The notes under the pieces are model-generated. The model searched no databases and was not told where the DNA came from. It saw nothing but the letters and a program-made list of their open reading frames with translations. Source: Mixophyes australis (lineage: Eukaryota; Chordata; Amphibia; Anura; Limnodynastidae). Taken from it: 64,000 bases of DNA. Position numbers and translations under genes: made by a program. The DNA lies in assembly GCA_036250195.1 (NCBI GenBank), contig JAVHZZ010000004.1, positions 146,334,729 through 146,398,728 on the forward strand, given 5' to 3'. Of this stretch, positions 45,898 through 57,620 are shown one piece after another. Positions within the stretch are counted from its first letter, which is position 1. Each line of letters starts with the position of its first letter.

Positions 45898-45969
45898 CTT
45901 TCTGTCTCTCTGAAGCAGTTGATTTGCTTTCATACTGTGGTGGGTTCTCATTTCAGTTGGTTAATCACA

Positions 45970-46329
45970 CGATAAACGACTGTAAGGTCCGACTTAACAT
46001 TAGTGTGTACACTCCCATTATCATGCTCATTGTATCGTTTCATTTTATAAACAGACTTAAGATCACTATGAACGATGGAATGATGTCGGCAAATTCTGCA
46101 GGGTGTATGCACTCACAGCCAACAGTGTAGGCAAATCTCCATAAAGTTTAGAGTAGCAATCTTTTCAGCATATGTTTATGACAGATGAAGAGCACAGATC
46201 TGAAGGTAAATCATGTAAAATTGTTCAAGTGTGTACGCATGAAACTGCATGCTGATCGGGACTTTGTCATTGGTAAAATTGTTAGACATCACATAGGGAG
46301 AAATTTTCTGTAGTGCGTACCTAGCCTTA
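45970..46329. repeat. Uninterrupted copy of the 6941-7771 repeat
   Basis: Homologous along its length to 6957-7185 plus 7606-7771, sharing GTGTGTAC near the left, CAGGCAAATCTCCATA-like sequence in the middle, ATGTTTATGACAGATGAAGA, GCACAGATCTGAAGGTAAAT and a GTGCGTACCTAGCC right end. It lacks the 417-bp insert of the other copy. Its left end is diverged or truncated. No coding capacity. Confidence 0.7.
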
Positions 46330-46338
46330 ATGTGTCAG

Positions 46339-46765
46339 CAGGGCCGTCTTTCCTATAGGGCACAATGGTCAGGTGCCCGGGGGCCCTGCAGCCCAGGGGG
46401 GCCCGTCCGTCGGAGGAAGCAAAAAAAAAAAACCTGAAGAAAATACTTACCGTGCTGTCAGCTGGCGATCCGGCTCCCTCCCTGGTCTTCTCCGTCGCGC
46501 TTGCAGTGCATGTCACGCCCGCCCGACATCCATTGCGGAGCGCAACGGAGGAGGAGACCAGGGAGGGAGCCGGATCGCCAGCTGACAGCACGGTAAGTAT
46601 TCTTTTTTTTCAGGTTTTTTTTTTTTTTCCTCCTCTGACCCCCCCCCCCCCCCCCTTCCTGGGCTGAAGGGCCCATATATATAAAAAAACTTTTTTTTTT
46701 GTATATATAGGGGCCCCGGTGCACTGCTGTGCCCGGGGGCCCAAGATGTTCTTAAGAGGGCCCTA
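46339..46765. mobile_element. Foldback hAT MITE with exact 8-bp duplication
   Basis: The 427-bp element starts CAGGGCCGTCTTTCC; its right end is the approximate inverse, AAGAGGGCCCTA. TGTGTCAG occurs exactly on both sides (46331-46338, 46766-46773), marking a hAT-type insertion. Inside, two long arms (about 46437-46488 and 46548-46600) are nearly perfect inverted copies that carry TACTTACCGTGCTGTCAGCT and its inverse. On the plus strand the right arm reads GGTAAGTATT, then a T run and TTCAGG, so the arms resemble splice donor and acceptor words. C20 and T-rich tracts follow. Confidence 0.85.
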
Positions 46766-46773
46766 TGTGTCAG

Positions 46774-48230
46774 AAGGAGCCTACTGACGTGGAAGGTGTT
46801 TTTGACTTCAAATATGGTGACCGTTCATAATTTCTTTACTGCTTAGAATCTCACAGAATCTTGCTTGGTGAGCAAGCATTAATGTTAGAAATGGTAAAAC
46901 TGTCTGCCTTTGAGTACCTTACAGCAGGTGTAGCAACTAAATGCACTTTTTTCCTTTTGCAAATATTCTTTCACTTGTTTTTAAGCCTTTCACAGTCCTC
47001 ATACTTGTACAATTTGTTTGCTTGTTTTGTTTGCCGTTGTGTTTTAATGTACACTCTTAACAAATATTGATTCCGCGTATTAAAATATCCCCCATGAAGT
47101 ATTGATTTTTAGTACATGCTGTGTGTGTGACTTAATTGGATTTTGGAGTTGGACCTATTATTTATGTATAGTGTTACTCTGGCAAATGGGTTTTTACGAT
47201 CCTTGCAAACATGATGTACAGTATGCTCAGTCTGCTTTGAAATTTGACATTGTGCATTTTTGCTCAGGTTACAAAAAGTGTTATGAATATGATGTGACAA
47301 GTTCACATGAATCAGTTTACTGTGTAATCTAACATTAGAAAGTGCTGTTTAAGTCTTTCTATGTGAAAGGCTTAATACATCTATTTAATACATCTATTCA
47401 GCCTATGTATGTAAGCCGGATATCAGCAAAGCTGTTGTAACAAATGGTTTGTGTATGCATGGGACTGAACAAAAAATCCACAAATGGGGGCTGTCAATGA
47501 GCAGACCATTGAGTAGTACTGCATTAATGGTTTGATAAAGAAGAATTAAGCCTTCAAAATATTATGATTTGTAATTGTTCTTTTTTTTATGGATGTTAAT
47601 TTGGCCACATGCAACAATACTGCTAGTAATTCTCTATCACCTGGGAAACCAATCGGATCATCCTCAGACATGCCCAAAAATTAATTTGGTAGATCACTAC
47701 TTTTGTCCTGTGGCTTTGGTCTGATCACTATAAGCAGGTATTTGTGACCTGTCTGTTTGATACTTGGGATGTACATGGGCTTCATTTACTGTTCTTCCTG
47801 GGATTTGGGAGCTAAAGGGTGCACATTTACATCTAAATGCAAATGTAACTTTTATTTGCTTGCAGGAAATGTATTGGCTGTTTTTACAAGTAATACACAA
47901 ATACAAGGAAACTTCATTTTAACACTCTGGTTTACAGTTTAGCCAGGGTATACCTCCTCCAACTGTAAATTTGACCACACATTTTTGCCATGGTTAAAGC
48001 TACACCTTCTACTTGGATTTTATTTATTTATAATTCTAAATATATTTTGTATTTAATTTTGTCAGTTTTTATACTTTGTTTTTGTCGTTTTGTCTGGTAC
48101 TGCAGAACTCTTGTGGCACCTTTATAGATTATAAGAAATGAGGCCCCATGTGTGCCAAACACAGCTATATCTTTGTATATATCTTGTGTTTTAACCAAGC
48201 AAGAATTCTTGGCTATTCGTTCCTTAAAGT
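46774..48230. other. Intronic DNA, nothing recognised
   Basis: AT-rich sequence with no recognised gene, terminal repeat or coding motif. Confidence 0.5.
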
Positions 48231-48519
48231 AAATGCAAAGTAAATGAACAAAATAGAAATATAAATCAAATAAATATTTGTTTTGACCGCCCTTTGCCTT
48301 CAAAACAGCATCAGTGCATCAATTCTTCTAGGTACACTTGTACACATTTTTTAAAGGAACTCGACATCTTTAAGAACTAACCACATCTTCTGAGGATGTA
48401 GGCATGCTCAAATCCTTCGGTCTCCTTGTAATCCCAGACAGACTCGAAGATGTTGAGATCAGGGCTCTGTGGGGGCCATATCTTCACTTCCAGGACTTCT
48501 TGTTCTTCTGTACAATGAA
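48231..48519 (-). pseudogene. Tc1/mariner transposase relic, inverted copy
   Basis: On the minus strand this is homologous to 48712-49022 on the plus strand. It covers the transposase C-terminal region with MWPPQSPDLNI-type sequence (CAGAGCCCTGATCTCAACAT), a VWDY segment and the CTAGAAGAATTGATGCACTG region. Stops and frameshifts break the frame. It meets the plus-strand copy head-to-head at about 48519. Confidence 0.8.
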
Positions 48520-49122
48520 TGTCTGTAGGCAACAGTGAAGCATGGTGGAGGTTCCTTGCAAGTCAGGATTAAAAGTGTCCTCAATGCTGAGAAATACAGG
48601 TAGGTACTTATCCATCATGCAATACCATCAGGGAGGTGTCTGATTGGCTCTAACTTTATTCTGCAGCAGGACCATGACCCCAATTATACAGCCACAGTAA
48701 TTAAGAATTATCTTCATCGTATAGAAGAACAAGGAGTCCTGGAAGTGATGATATGGCCCCCATAGAGCCCTGATCTCAACATAATCGAGGCTGTCTGGGA
48801 TTACATGAAGAGACAGAAGGTTTTGAGCAAGCCTACATCCACAGAAGATCTGCGGTTGGTTCTCAAAGAGGATTGAAACAACCTCCCTGCCGAGGCCCTT
48901 CAAAATCTGTGTGCAAGTGTACCTAGAAGAATGGATGCATTGATACTGTTTTCAAGGCAATGGGTGGTCACACCAAATATTGATTGGATTTAGACTTCTC
49001 TTCATTCACTTTGCATTCTGTTAATTGATAAAAATAAACTATGAACACTTCTAATTTTGAAAGCATTCTTATTTTGCAGCATTTTTTCCGTATCTGCCTA
49101 AATCTTTTTCACAATACTATAT
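48520..49122 (+). pseudogene. Tc1/mariner transposase relic and 3' end
   Basis: Translation in pieces gives KHGGGSLQV, HHAIPSGRCLIGSNFILQQD, HDPNYTA, then WPP (stop) SPDLNIIEAVWDYMKRQK, and later LPAEALQNLCASVPRRMDA. These match the Tc1 family, including the second catalytic Asp block (QQDHDP) and the SPDLNIIE block with the third acidic residue. In-frame stops make it inactive. The non-coding tail continues through AATTGATAAAAATAAAC to a likely terminus with CACAATACTATA near 49122. The N-terminal half is missing. Confidence 0.85.
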
Positions 49123-49500
49123 ATCTTTGAATATGTTGTGCTGGAGGGTGAACTCTTATCTTGCCTTATACTTAATGTCAGAGCTGCTCTATAAAAAAAT
49201 TAATCGGGAAGAGCTGGTTGCATCTTGCCATACTTCTGTAGTAGGGTAAAATTTTGCACAAATATTAGAGAGGGCCATTTTGGAGAGGTGCTATATAAGT
49301 TCGGTATTTGCTCCATCAATTCATATGGCTCTCTGTACTGTATTTGTAAGTGTTCCATTTTGCTGAATTATAGTATAAAGAAACGTGAACATTTTGCTAA
49401 TCTCTACAAGTCACTAATTGCACAGAACAGGGTAGATCCATTATTATACTGTATATTCATTACTCCATGATGTAAAATATTCTAAAATAATACTTGTGTG

Positions 49501-49756
49501 AATTCCCGACCATAGCGTTATCTATGTGGAGTGTGCATGTTATCCCCATGTTTGCGTAGTTTTCTTCTGGGTGCTCCAGTTTCCTCCCACTCTCCATAAA
49601 CATACTAGTAGGTTAATTGGCTGCTATCAAAAATTGACCCTAGTCAGTCTAAGTGTTAGGGAATGTAGACTGTAAGCTCCATTGGGGCAGGAACTGATGT
49701 GAATGAGTTCTGCGTACAGCGCTGCAGAATTAGTGGTGCAATATAATTAAATGATC
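49501..49756 (+). repeat. tRNA-derived SINE, head missing
   Basis: Matches the SINE at 54206-54503 from ATTCCCGACCATAG onward, through GGGTGCTCCAGTTTCCTCCC, AGTAGGTTAATTGGCTGCTA and GACTGTAAGCTCCATTGGGG, to the AGCGCTGCAGAATTAG tail. The polymerase III A-box end is absent, so this copy is 5'-truncated. Confidence 0.8.
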
Positions 49757-52700
49757 AGGATGTTGAATAATATCCCTTACTAACAAATTGTGGGCATTTT
49801 TGTTTTAGGAATAAGTGTTTGTACTGAAGCCATAGAACCACTATCGTGGTATTTTGCCATTAGCCATGAAAACGATTGTTCCTGCAAAAATATCACGACA
49901 TTAGGAGAGATTTCAAAAATTCCTACATCATCGGTATGATCCTTCTGTTTACTTATCAGATGGTGCAAAGTCAGAGGAGAACTGGGTCTTTGAACTTTTA
50001 GCAATAGTGTGCATGACTGTAACTACATAATGGCTTAGTGCATAGGTAATGTTTAACCTTTTGGCTCTTGTGTCTTAAAGATGGGGCATGCAGTGGCTTC
50101 TCCACCAAGGGTAATAGGAATTATATTGATTTTAAGAATCTTACAGAGGTGATTTCTAACAGAATTTAAACTTGCCAAGTGAATGATGATACAAATGTCA
50201 CTGACAGTATCTGAACATTTTCACTTATGTTTTTATTAATAGGAGTACAAAATGTTACATGCTTGTCAAAATGTAATTTGCCAGGACTGCTATTAAGTGT
50301 CTCAAGCTGCAGCAAGACAGCAGATTTCTACCACCACAATGTGCAGGTGCCTTTGAAAAGAACACACTGCAATCATTTAAGTAGGTCACAACCACTACCC
50401 CCTCATCCTCCACAAAGTGTAGTGTTTCATGAGGCATCCAATATTAACCCATTTGTCAAGTAATAAGATTACTGTTCACCACTTCCAGAACCTTTACATG
50501 GAGCCGGTGGCCTGTCCATCCCTCACACCTCTTCTAGTAAGCAGCAGTCATTGCTCCCTAAAAGGATTTTTTTTTTCTCTTGCAAATCCATTAGTGCTTT
50601 GGGTTTAGTTCAGATTAGGGGATTAGCAGATCTGTATTTTGCATGATCGTCCCTGCTGAGCTGGTTAGTGTAAGTATGCTAATGGTGAAAGCAGCGAAGT
50701 AGGAATTTCTTCTGTTTTCCACCAGAAAAAAAACAAAATACGTTCTTACGGATTTGCTATCTCCACTTATTTGGAACCTTCCGTATACACAGTACAATTT
50801 GTGGCACGGAATGTGCGTTAATACAGGATTCTCAATGAAATTGAGAAACCTGTATTAAATTGTATGAAATTGAGTTTTGTATTTTCCAGTTTAGTATTGT
50901 GCTAGAATTTTGTTTTATTGTAACCATTGCCCTAGACAAATTCAAATCATTAGCTGGATCACTTAGCCTTGGCTTGCTTTTTGCACTGATGCCTGGAAAG
51001 TTTACAGTGAAGACCAGATAGTTAAATATCTGAAATATTTGGAAACCCACGTTAATGTCCTTTGTGGGACATCAAGTGTTCTACTAATGGGTGTAGTGCG
51101 GTGAAATATAAATCTGATTTTGTTTAAAACAAAATGTGTTGTAGAACCTTTCAGGGCAGGTGTGACCCCATTGTGCAGAAAAGCTACATATCCTTTATGC
51201 TGTCCATCATTTATTTTAATCTTTCCAGACTGTTGGGAGCAGGTGTGAAATGGTTAACAATAGTAATATACACACCTTTTACATCCATGATACTGCATAG
51301 CCTTCACTATACAATCATTGTTTTCTCGTTCATTGGAATATGCAAGTGTCAGTAGAATTAAAAATGTTAGTAGCCTGGAGTAAAACCATATCTACATTGT
51401 GGTCAATGGATTGTACTGTGCCTAAATATGTCTCTACCTGACACTCTTGTGTATCTTTTTGGGCTCTGCTTGGTCATTTTATGAGTTTGTGTTTTTTGTT
51501 TTTCTTCTTCCTTTCCCTCCTGATTACTCCAGCTTCCTAAGAGATTTGGGGTATTTGCCTCTGTGTGCTTTGTCTTTTCAGGAAGGCTGGAATTTGTTTA
51601 GAAGAGCAAACGACTCGCTGTGTCGTTCGCTGTGTCGCTCGCGGGTAAAATAAACATACACAGGGTTTCTCAACTCAAGTTTGCAGAAACGGTGTATGTG
51701 CTTATTCACTGTTAAGTTAATTGCAGTCTATTATTGATTTATTCATCACCTAGATTTTGTCTTGTGTCTGGTTAGTGGTGCATGAGCACTGACTTGGAAA
51801 CATGTAGGGTAAAGCTTGCCACGCATGATTCAGCATATTATCCTGATCTCTGAGCGACAAGGTCTGTGGTGGATTTTGTAATAGCATGGCCATGTTCTCG
51901 AAATCCTGTCCCCGTATAATTTGGTCCAGATTTCCCAGCCTGCCCAATCTCCATCCTGTGAGTTGTGAGGCACAGCTTGGTGGGCCACACCAAGAGTGCC
52001 CGGATAATATAAGCACTTACACTGTCAGCTGTATAATTAATTGTGGGAGACCATCAGTTATTTGTTTAACATGTATTGAGATGCAGCAACTATGCTCTAT
52101 AATCAGAACACCCCACTCTCCCTGTTTTTTTACACTATATAATTAGCCTGAGTGCGCTGATTGATGCTGCTTCAACACAATAGCTTTTAATGGGTGTACT
52201 ATGTTTTCTATGACTCTGTATTCCCGTTACATGTAGAGCTTTCTTTTAAAGCTACCTGTACACTGTTAATAATCAAAACTTGTGTTTTTAACATATTAGG
52301 CCAAAACTAATAAATCGGATCATGGTTTGTAGTTATCTTAATGTAGCAAAATGAAATGTTTTTAATTTAAAAACAAAAAAAAAAAGGATGTGGTAGGATT
52401 TTCTGTGATGAATGACTCTTTGGAGCAGTGTACTCCTTTGAGTTTTTGCCTGCGGGGACCTGTATAACATTGATACTGTGTCTGTCACAGTGTGATACTG
52501 CTAAAAAACGATGGCTAGTCCGGCACTGAAACAGTAATAGATATTCAATAGACACATATCCGGAATTGTTGCATGGCACTGGGACTTTCATACAGTGCAC
52601 ACCATTTCCAAGAATGTGATTGCAAGAATCTTGGTGCTGGTGAACTTGATGCACTAAAATTCCTTCAGTTAGTGCTTGAGGAAATGGTATTTTCTTAAGG

Positions 52701-52959
52701 TGGTGATTACCGCAATGTGTTACACTACATAACCTGTCCTTCCTCAGCCATGACGCACAACATACCTGGTACATGTCACAGTTGTGGTCGACCTGAAGAG
52801 CTGATTTTTACTGCAGCCAGTAATTTATAGCATATGAACGTAATGTTAGATTCACTTTTATTTAATTGGATGTGAATGAACACAGTTGCTATTGATATAT
52901 CCTGTATGTGTAGCAGCCTACATGTGCTGATACAGTGGTCATCTGGTACAGAATTGGCC
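49757..52959. other. Intronic DNA, nothing recognised
   Basis: No recognised gene or element. A 135-codon minus-strand frame at 52367-52774, rich in Cys and His, has no family match I can name and is of a length expected by chance in a window this size. Confidence 0.45.
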
Positions 52960-53150
52960 AGGGGTGTAACTAGGCTGCTGCTATAGAGCCTGGCGGTGTC
53001 CAGCTAATTTGCAGACCCCCTTCTCTACTTTCCTGAAAGCCCAAATGAGGGCCTCCACTGCCCAAAGGTACCCCCAGATCCTCAGAAGACCAGAGCAGGA
53101 GCCTTTACCCCCCAAATATATTGCTATTGGGTCTGTTGATTGCAATTTAT
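52960..53150. mobile_element. Possible MITE fragment (CAGGGGTGTAACTAGG end)
   Basis: Starts CAGGGGTGTAACTAGGC, which resembles the inverted termini of the 29369 and 58956 elements (CAGGGCCGTAACTAG). No matching right terminus or target duplication was found, so it is at best a truncated copy; the right limit is approximate. Confidence 0.4.
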
Positions 53151-54068
53151 ACCCCTTGAATGTACATGCTTAATACTCATTTATTATATGGCTATGTATA
53201 TTTTTTACTACTTTAATTGTTGCAGGTAAAGTGTAACAAACTAGTTGCTGCTTAAAATGTGCTGTTTCCCTGGTCCACCTTCAATAGCTTCTAATTATAC
53301 CTAGTTGTTTGGCAAATTAATGTCTTAAAAATGGACTGTTAAATATTAACTTGAGTTTCCAGTGAAGGGTGGTAGTTAAAAGTATCTTTGGAAGGAATGA
53401 TTTATTAACAATTTTTCATATAACGCCAGCATATTGCACAGCTTTTTCAATTGGAAGCAAACCTCTTCTGCCGTGCCTGCTGGACTTTGTAGAAAGTAGA
53501 GGATTCTGGGAAGCACTAATTGTGGACTATATTATGATACCTATGTGAGTACAGGGGTAGCATGCAATATGTTATGAGCCAATGCTTCCTAGGTTTCCAG
53601 AGTATGTTGTTCATCAAAGCTGGGATATAGGATAGGAATGTCCGTATTTGAAGCTAATGCCTAGCGGGTGTCTACAGCATTTTTCAGGTAGCTCTGATGA
53701 ATTACAAATGAAAACATGTCTTTCTGACCTCATTGATGAAGGATTTTCATTCCTAATCAATGTCTTGCCCCAAATAGATGAACTTTTGTCATGCTTAATC
53801 CTTGTGTTTACAGCATAATAATGAAGCCTGACACCGCTTCATACTCCTGGCAAGAACACATTTCTTATTGCACAAATGTATCTTCACCCCCCAGGAGTGC
53901 TTAACAACTTCTGTTGCGGCTAGAATAGAACAACCTTAAGTTGTGTTTATATATTGCTTTACTCAACATATACATTTTTTTTTATTTTTTTTTCATATTT
54001 TACTTTACAGTTTTGTGCTTGAAAGTACAATAAATTGGGTCTTTCTGAGTTCAGGACTAGATTTGCTT
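53151..54068. other. Intronic DNA
   Basis: Nothing recognised except a minus-strand SINE tail scrap near 53420-53446 (CTGTGCAATATGCTGGCGTT). Confidence 0.45.
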
Positions 54069-54585
54069 TGTCAATGTTGAAAATCTTTCAATTATTTTAA
54101 ATGTAATGCATTGTATGACACCAAGTTTCACCAAATACTTCCTTACTCTTTCGTTATGAGTGTTTTCGGTGAATACCATGTATATTTTATAAATTGGTAG
54201 CTATTAGCGGCACGGTGGCTTAGTGGTTAGAACTTCTGCCTCACAGCACTGGGAACATCAGTTTGATTCCTGACCATGGCCTTATCTGTGTGGAGTTTGT
54301 ATGTTCTCCCCTGTTTGCATGGGTTTCCTCCGGGTGCTCCTGTTTCCTCCCACACTTCAAAAACCTACTAGTAGGTTAATTGGCTGCTATTAAATTGACC
54401 CTAGTCTGTGGGTGTGTGTTAGGGAATTAGACTGCAAGCTCTATTGGGGCAGGGACTGTGTGTGTATAGCGCTGTGGAATTAAGGCGCTGTATAAATGAT
54501 GATCTTTGCTTACGTATACAGCAACCTAGCACTCTTTCTCTGATGTATTTCACCCAGCCTCATTGTGTTTCAAACTAACCAAGAC
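54069..54585. repeat. Local duplication, copy 1 (split by a SINE)
   Basis: The segments 54069-54205 and 54504-54585 are together homologous to 56730-57006. Shared strings include AAATCTTTCAATTATTTT, ATACTTCCTTACTCTT, GTATATTTTATAAA, CACCCAGCCTCA and TTTCAAACTAACCAAG. Between the halves lies the SINE at 54206-54503, absent from copy 2. Coding meaning is not evident. Confidence 0.8.
54206..54503 (+). repeat. Full-length tRNA-derived SINE
   Basis: Begins GCGGCACGGTGGCTTAGTGG. TGGCTTAGTGG (54215-54225) fits the polymerase III A-box, and GTTTGATTCC (54261-54270) fits the B-box with one change, so the head derives from a tRNA. The body includes TTTCCTCCGGGTGCTCC, AGTAGGTTAATTGGCTGCTA and GGGGCAGGGACTG, ending GCGCTGTATAAATGATGAT. 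Similar heads and bodies are widespread in fish and amphibian genomes. The insertion sits within one copy of a local duplication, which defines its limits. Confidence 0.85.
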
Positions 54586-56546
54586 AGGGGGTTTCATAAG
54601 ACTGTTTCTTTCTAGAATTGGTACACTACCCCTTGAAAATCACACCTTCGAATGTTACAAGTGATCAATTTATAATCTCCTTCCTCTTTCCCTCCCAATC
54701 CTCTCTAGGTGTTTTCATCTTGTTCAGTACCCTCTTCCCCACTGACAGGCTTTTTTATCTTGTGTTTCTAATAGTCAGACGACGTATTCCATTTTTCCAC
54801 AGTGGCAGGTTTGTCTGAGGTCGCTGATGATCTTTTAAGAATTTGTCTTTTTTCTTCACAGAAGACTTTATACCAAGTATACTTCTTTCAAAATTCTTTT
54901 ACCTGCTTAGATGAATGTTGACACGAATAGGAGCTTGAGAAGTTGAAGAAAAATTAAATTTTCACTTAAATTTACATTTAAGGTGTTATTAGTTAAGCTT
55001 TCATCACTATAGCAGCAAAATATGATGACCTCCATATTGCCTTGTGTTTTTAAAAGTAAAATGTATATGTTGAATAAACCATAAAATCACACAGGTTGAT
55101 GTAAATGGGTGTTAAAGGTTTTGTCTATATTTAAAACATATTGAAAAATTACCAAAATTCCCCCAACATATGGGACAGTTCTTCATGCATGAAGATACCT
55201 ACCAGTCCTGTGCAGCAGAAGCTGAATAGTCTGTTCTCGATTTGGCAACTAATCTGTAAGCAATTCCTATTACTTGACATCAAAAATATTCTGACCTATT
55301 TTCTGCATTATCACTCTATTAAGAAAAAATAATTTAAAAAAAATATCAAAGGTGCTTTTTTAATGTGAACACTAAATTAAATTAAGTCTGTTTATAGATC
55401 TTTGGTCCTTTCATGTATATTTGTTTTATCTTACATGATATCTGCTTTTATCTGATATTTGTGAAGTACAGCAAAAGCCTTGGTCATAAATTCCAGTCAG
55501 GATTTCTCCGTGGTTCCACATTGACCTGTGGAGCTTGATCTCTAGATGTCTGTCTGACCTGCGTGTGAGATGTCTTTGGATTGATCCAGTAGCTGATAAC
55601 CCTGTGACCTCTCAGCATTCTCCTAGCCCAAAAATGTGTTTAGTTCCCTTGCCTTATGTGACATGGCATTTACAATATTAAGACACACAGATTTTGACCA
55701 ACAGTGCCTTTCGAGAGAGGCCGCATGACCTTCACTCCATCTTTCATAATCTGCTGAAAATGGTCCCAGACTAGGTGTATTTGCACATGTCAGGGAAGTG
55801 TTAGGCCAGTATTCAATGCTGCTCCCACAAATCAGATCAGAACTTGTGCTCGTTTGTCAGTTTTTGTGTCTAGAACAGATTTATATGTATGACGAACTCC
55901 AAAAAAGTTTGATTTGTTGCAGTTACCCTGGTTTCATATGTTTAGCATCACTTCCTCATAAGTGATGCTAATGTATGCTGATTAAGTAATAACCGCTACA
56001 TACATTAGCCACAGCGTTAGGTTGTTTATTGCTTAACTTGTCTAAAAGTTCTACAAAATGTTACTATTGACTACTTACTACTATTACTACTGTTCCTCGT
56101 CACAAAATTGTAGGTTTATTAAGGCAGCTGACATTAAGATGCTTATGAGCATCTGTATGCAATGTTCAGAGTGTTAAGTGGTAACAGGAAGACTTGAATT
56201 CAGTGAACTGGAGCATATATGTCTTCTAAACCCTGGTGCTTTGCATGTAAGCAGACTGGTTATATTTATGCTTGGTTTAAGTCCTATAAAAGACGTGGGT
56301 AGCAAAATATGATTCTTTTATGTCCCTGCCGAAGCTCGGTTAACATTTGGGGACATGTGGACATCACTGACTTTAATACTATTACAGTAGGTGCTGACAA
56401 CTAAACAGCTAATTGTACTTCTCCTGAAATGTGGGCTATGCTGATCAACACAGTAGAAGCAGTTGTGTAGTGGACAGAACTGGTATATGAGAATATGCAG
56501 TTCACTAGGATCTAGCAGGTATGGGTGCATCAGCAGTGTTCTTAGT
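54586..56546. other. Intronic DNA, nothing recognised
   Basis: AT-rich sequence without a recognised gene. A short palindrome (AGCATCACTT...AAGTGATGCT) lies at 55947-55970. Confidence 0.45.
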
Positions 56547-57620
56547 GAATTGAAGGAATTGACATGTTAACCACTGTCCATAAAGCATACCCAGGGTCAT
56601 TCTGTGTAGGGTTATGTGCATGAAAACCTTCAGATCCTCCTCTAATGATTACAGTTTCAGTTGGTAGGTGGGTGACAGAGAATTAGAGCAGACTGAAGAC
56701 TACTAGCCCACCAGCTAAACTTGTCAATCATAGTTTAAAAATCTTTCAATTATTTTTAATGTAGTAATCGGTCAGCATTGTATGAAGCCAAGTTTCATCA
56801 AGATACTTCCTTACTCTTCCATCGTGAATGTTCTCAGTGAATGCCAGCTAAGATTTACATGAATGTATATTTTATAAACTGGTAGCTTTTAGGGGTCTGT
56901 TCTTTGCTTAGTTGTATAGCAAACCAGCACTCTCTCTGATGTAATTCACCCAGCCTCACTGGGTTTTAACCTTTTAATGCAAAATGGTTTTCAAACTAAC
57001 CAAGCAATGGGGGTATATTGGGGAATATATTACATTATTCTCTTGTAGCCATATTACACATGCCCTTTATCCATTTACTCTTTTTCTGCTTTCTGAGTGG
57101 AATGCAAGCGGAGGGAAATATCGAAAGTCAAACAGTCCTATGTATCATTGATTCCAATGGCAACACTCATTTTCTTTTCACTTTAGCAGCAGTGGAACTG
57201 AGAGAATAGAAAATATTTAAACAGGATTAAACGTATTTTGGTTTGATATGCCCTGATGTCCATTGTTGCCGGGGTAAACGGAAGTTGCGTGTGGCAGATA
57301 TCCTCTGCCTCTTCACGCCAAGTGTGCTCCGCTTACAAGTATGGTAAGGGGTAAAGGGTAATTTGGACCATATATAATGCGAATTTATGTTTGAAATAAA
57401 CCTTTCTTGTGGCACTTGAGATTTTCCACCACATGATGAAATGTAACTATTACAAACTGTTCTCTCCAGAGTATTTGTGCTAGCAGGTATTTGCTTCACT
57501 TGAAAGAACTGACTTGTTCACCACTGATGGCCCATAAGGTGATCCCAAGGTCAATCCCCGTAGGTTTGTGTGAATGGTAGCCTTCAGATCTTACTCTAAA
57601 ACAAATGTTTAAACAACCAC
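56547..57620. repeat. Diverged ~955-bp direct repeat pair
   Basis: 56552-56650 and 57505-57605 align at roughly 70% (GAAGGAATTGACATGTTAAC against GAAAGAACTGACTTGTTCAC, then CCTTCAGATC in both). On the minus strand both encode a similar peptide (SEGFHAHNPT and SEGYHSHKPT), but a 4-base length difference shifts the frame in one. I read this as an old duplicated repeat whose coding origin, if any, is unknown. Confidence 0.5.
56730..57006. repeat. Local duplication, copy 2 (no SINE)
   Basis: Counterpart of 54069-54585 without the SINE. Starts CTTGTCAATCATAG and ends AAACTAACCAAGCAATGGGG. Small indels and substitutions separate the copies, so the duplication is older than the SINE insertion in copy 1. 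Confidence 0.8.

Larger units (their letters stand above)
44825..45923. repeat. Three copies of a 26-28 bp direct repeat
   Basis: The string CTTTCTGTCTCTCTCTGAAG continuing CAGTTGAT occurs at 44825-44852 and 45158-45185, exactly, and at 45898-45923 with one TC step missing. The first pair brackets the TTAAAA-flanked MITE; the second pair brackets ~710 bp of different sequence. The segments between copies are not similar to each other, so this is not a simple tandem array. Confidence 0.85.

Noticed and set aside
46289..46724. Overlapping ~100-codon frames on both strands with similar peptides
   Set aside because: They arise from the inverted arms of the foldback MITE, which encode related peptides on both strands.
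52367..52774. 135-codon Cys/His-rich minus-strand frame as a possible new small gene
   Set aside because: No motif spacing typical of zinc fingers or secreted peptides, no splice or promoter context, and a frame of this length is expected by chance in 64 kb of six-frame sequence.
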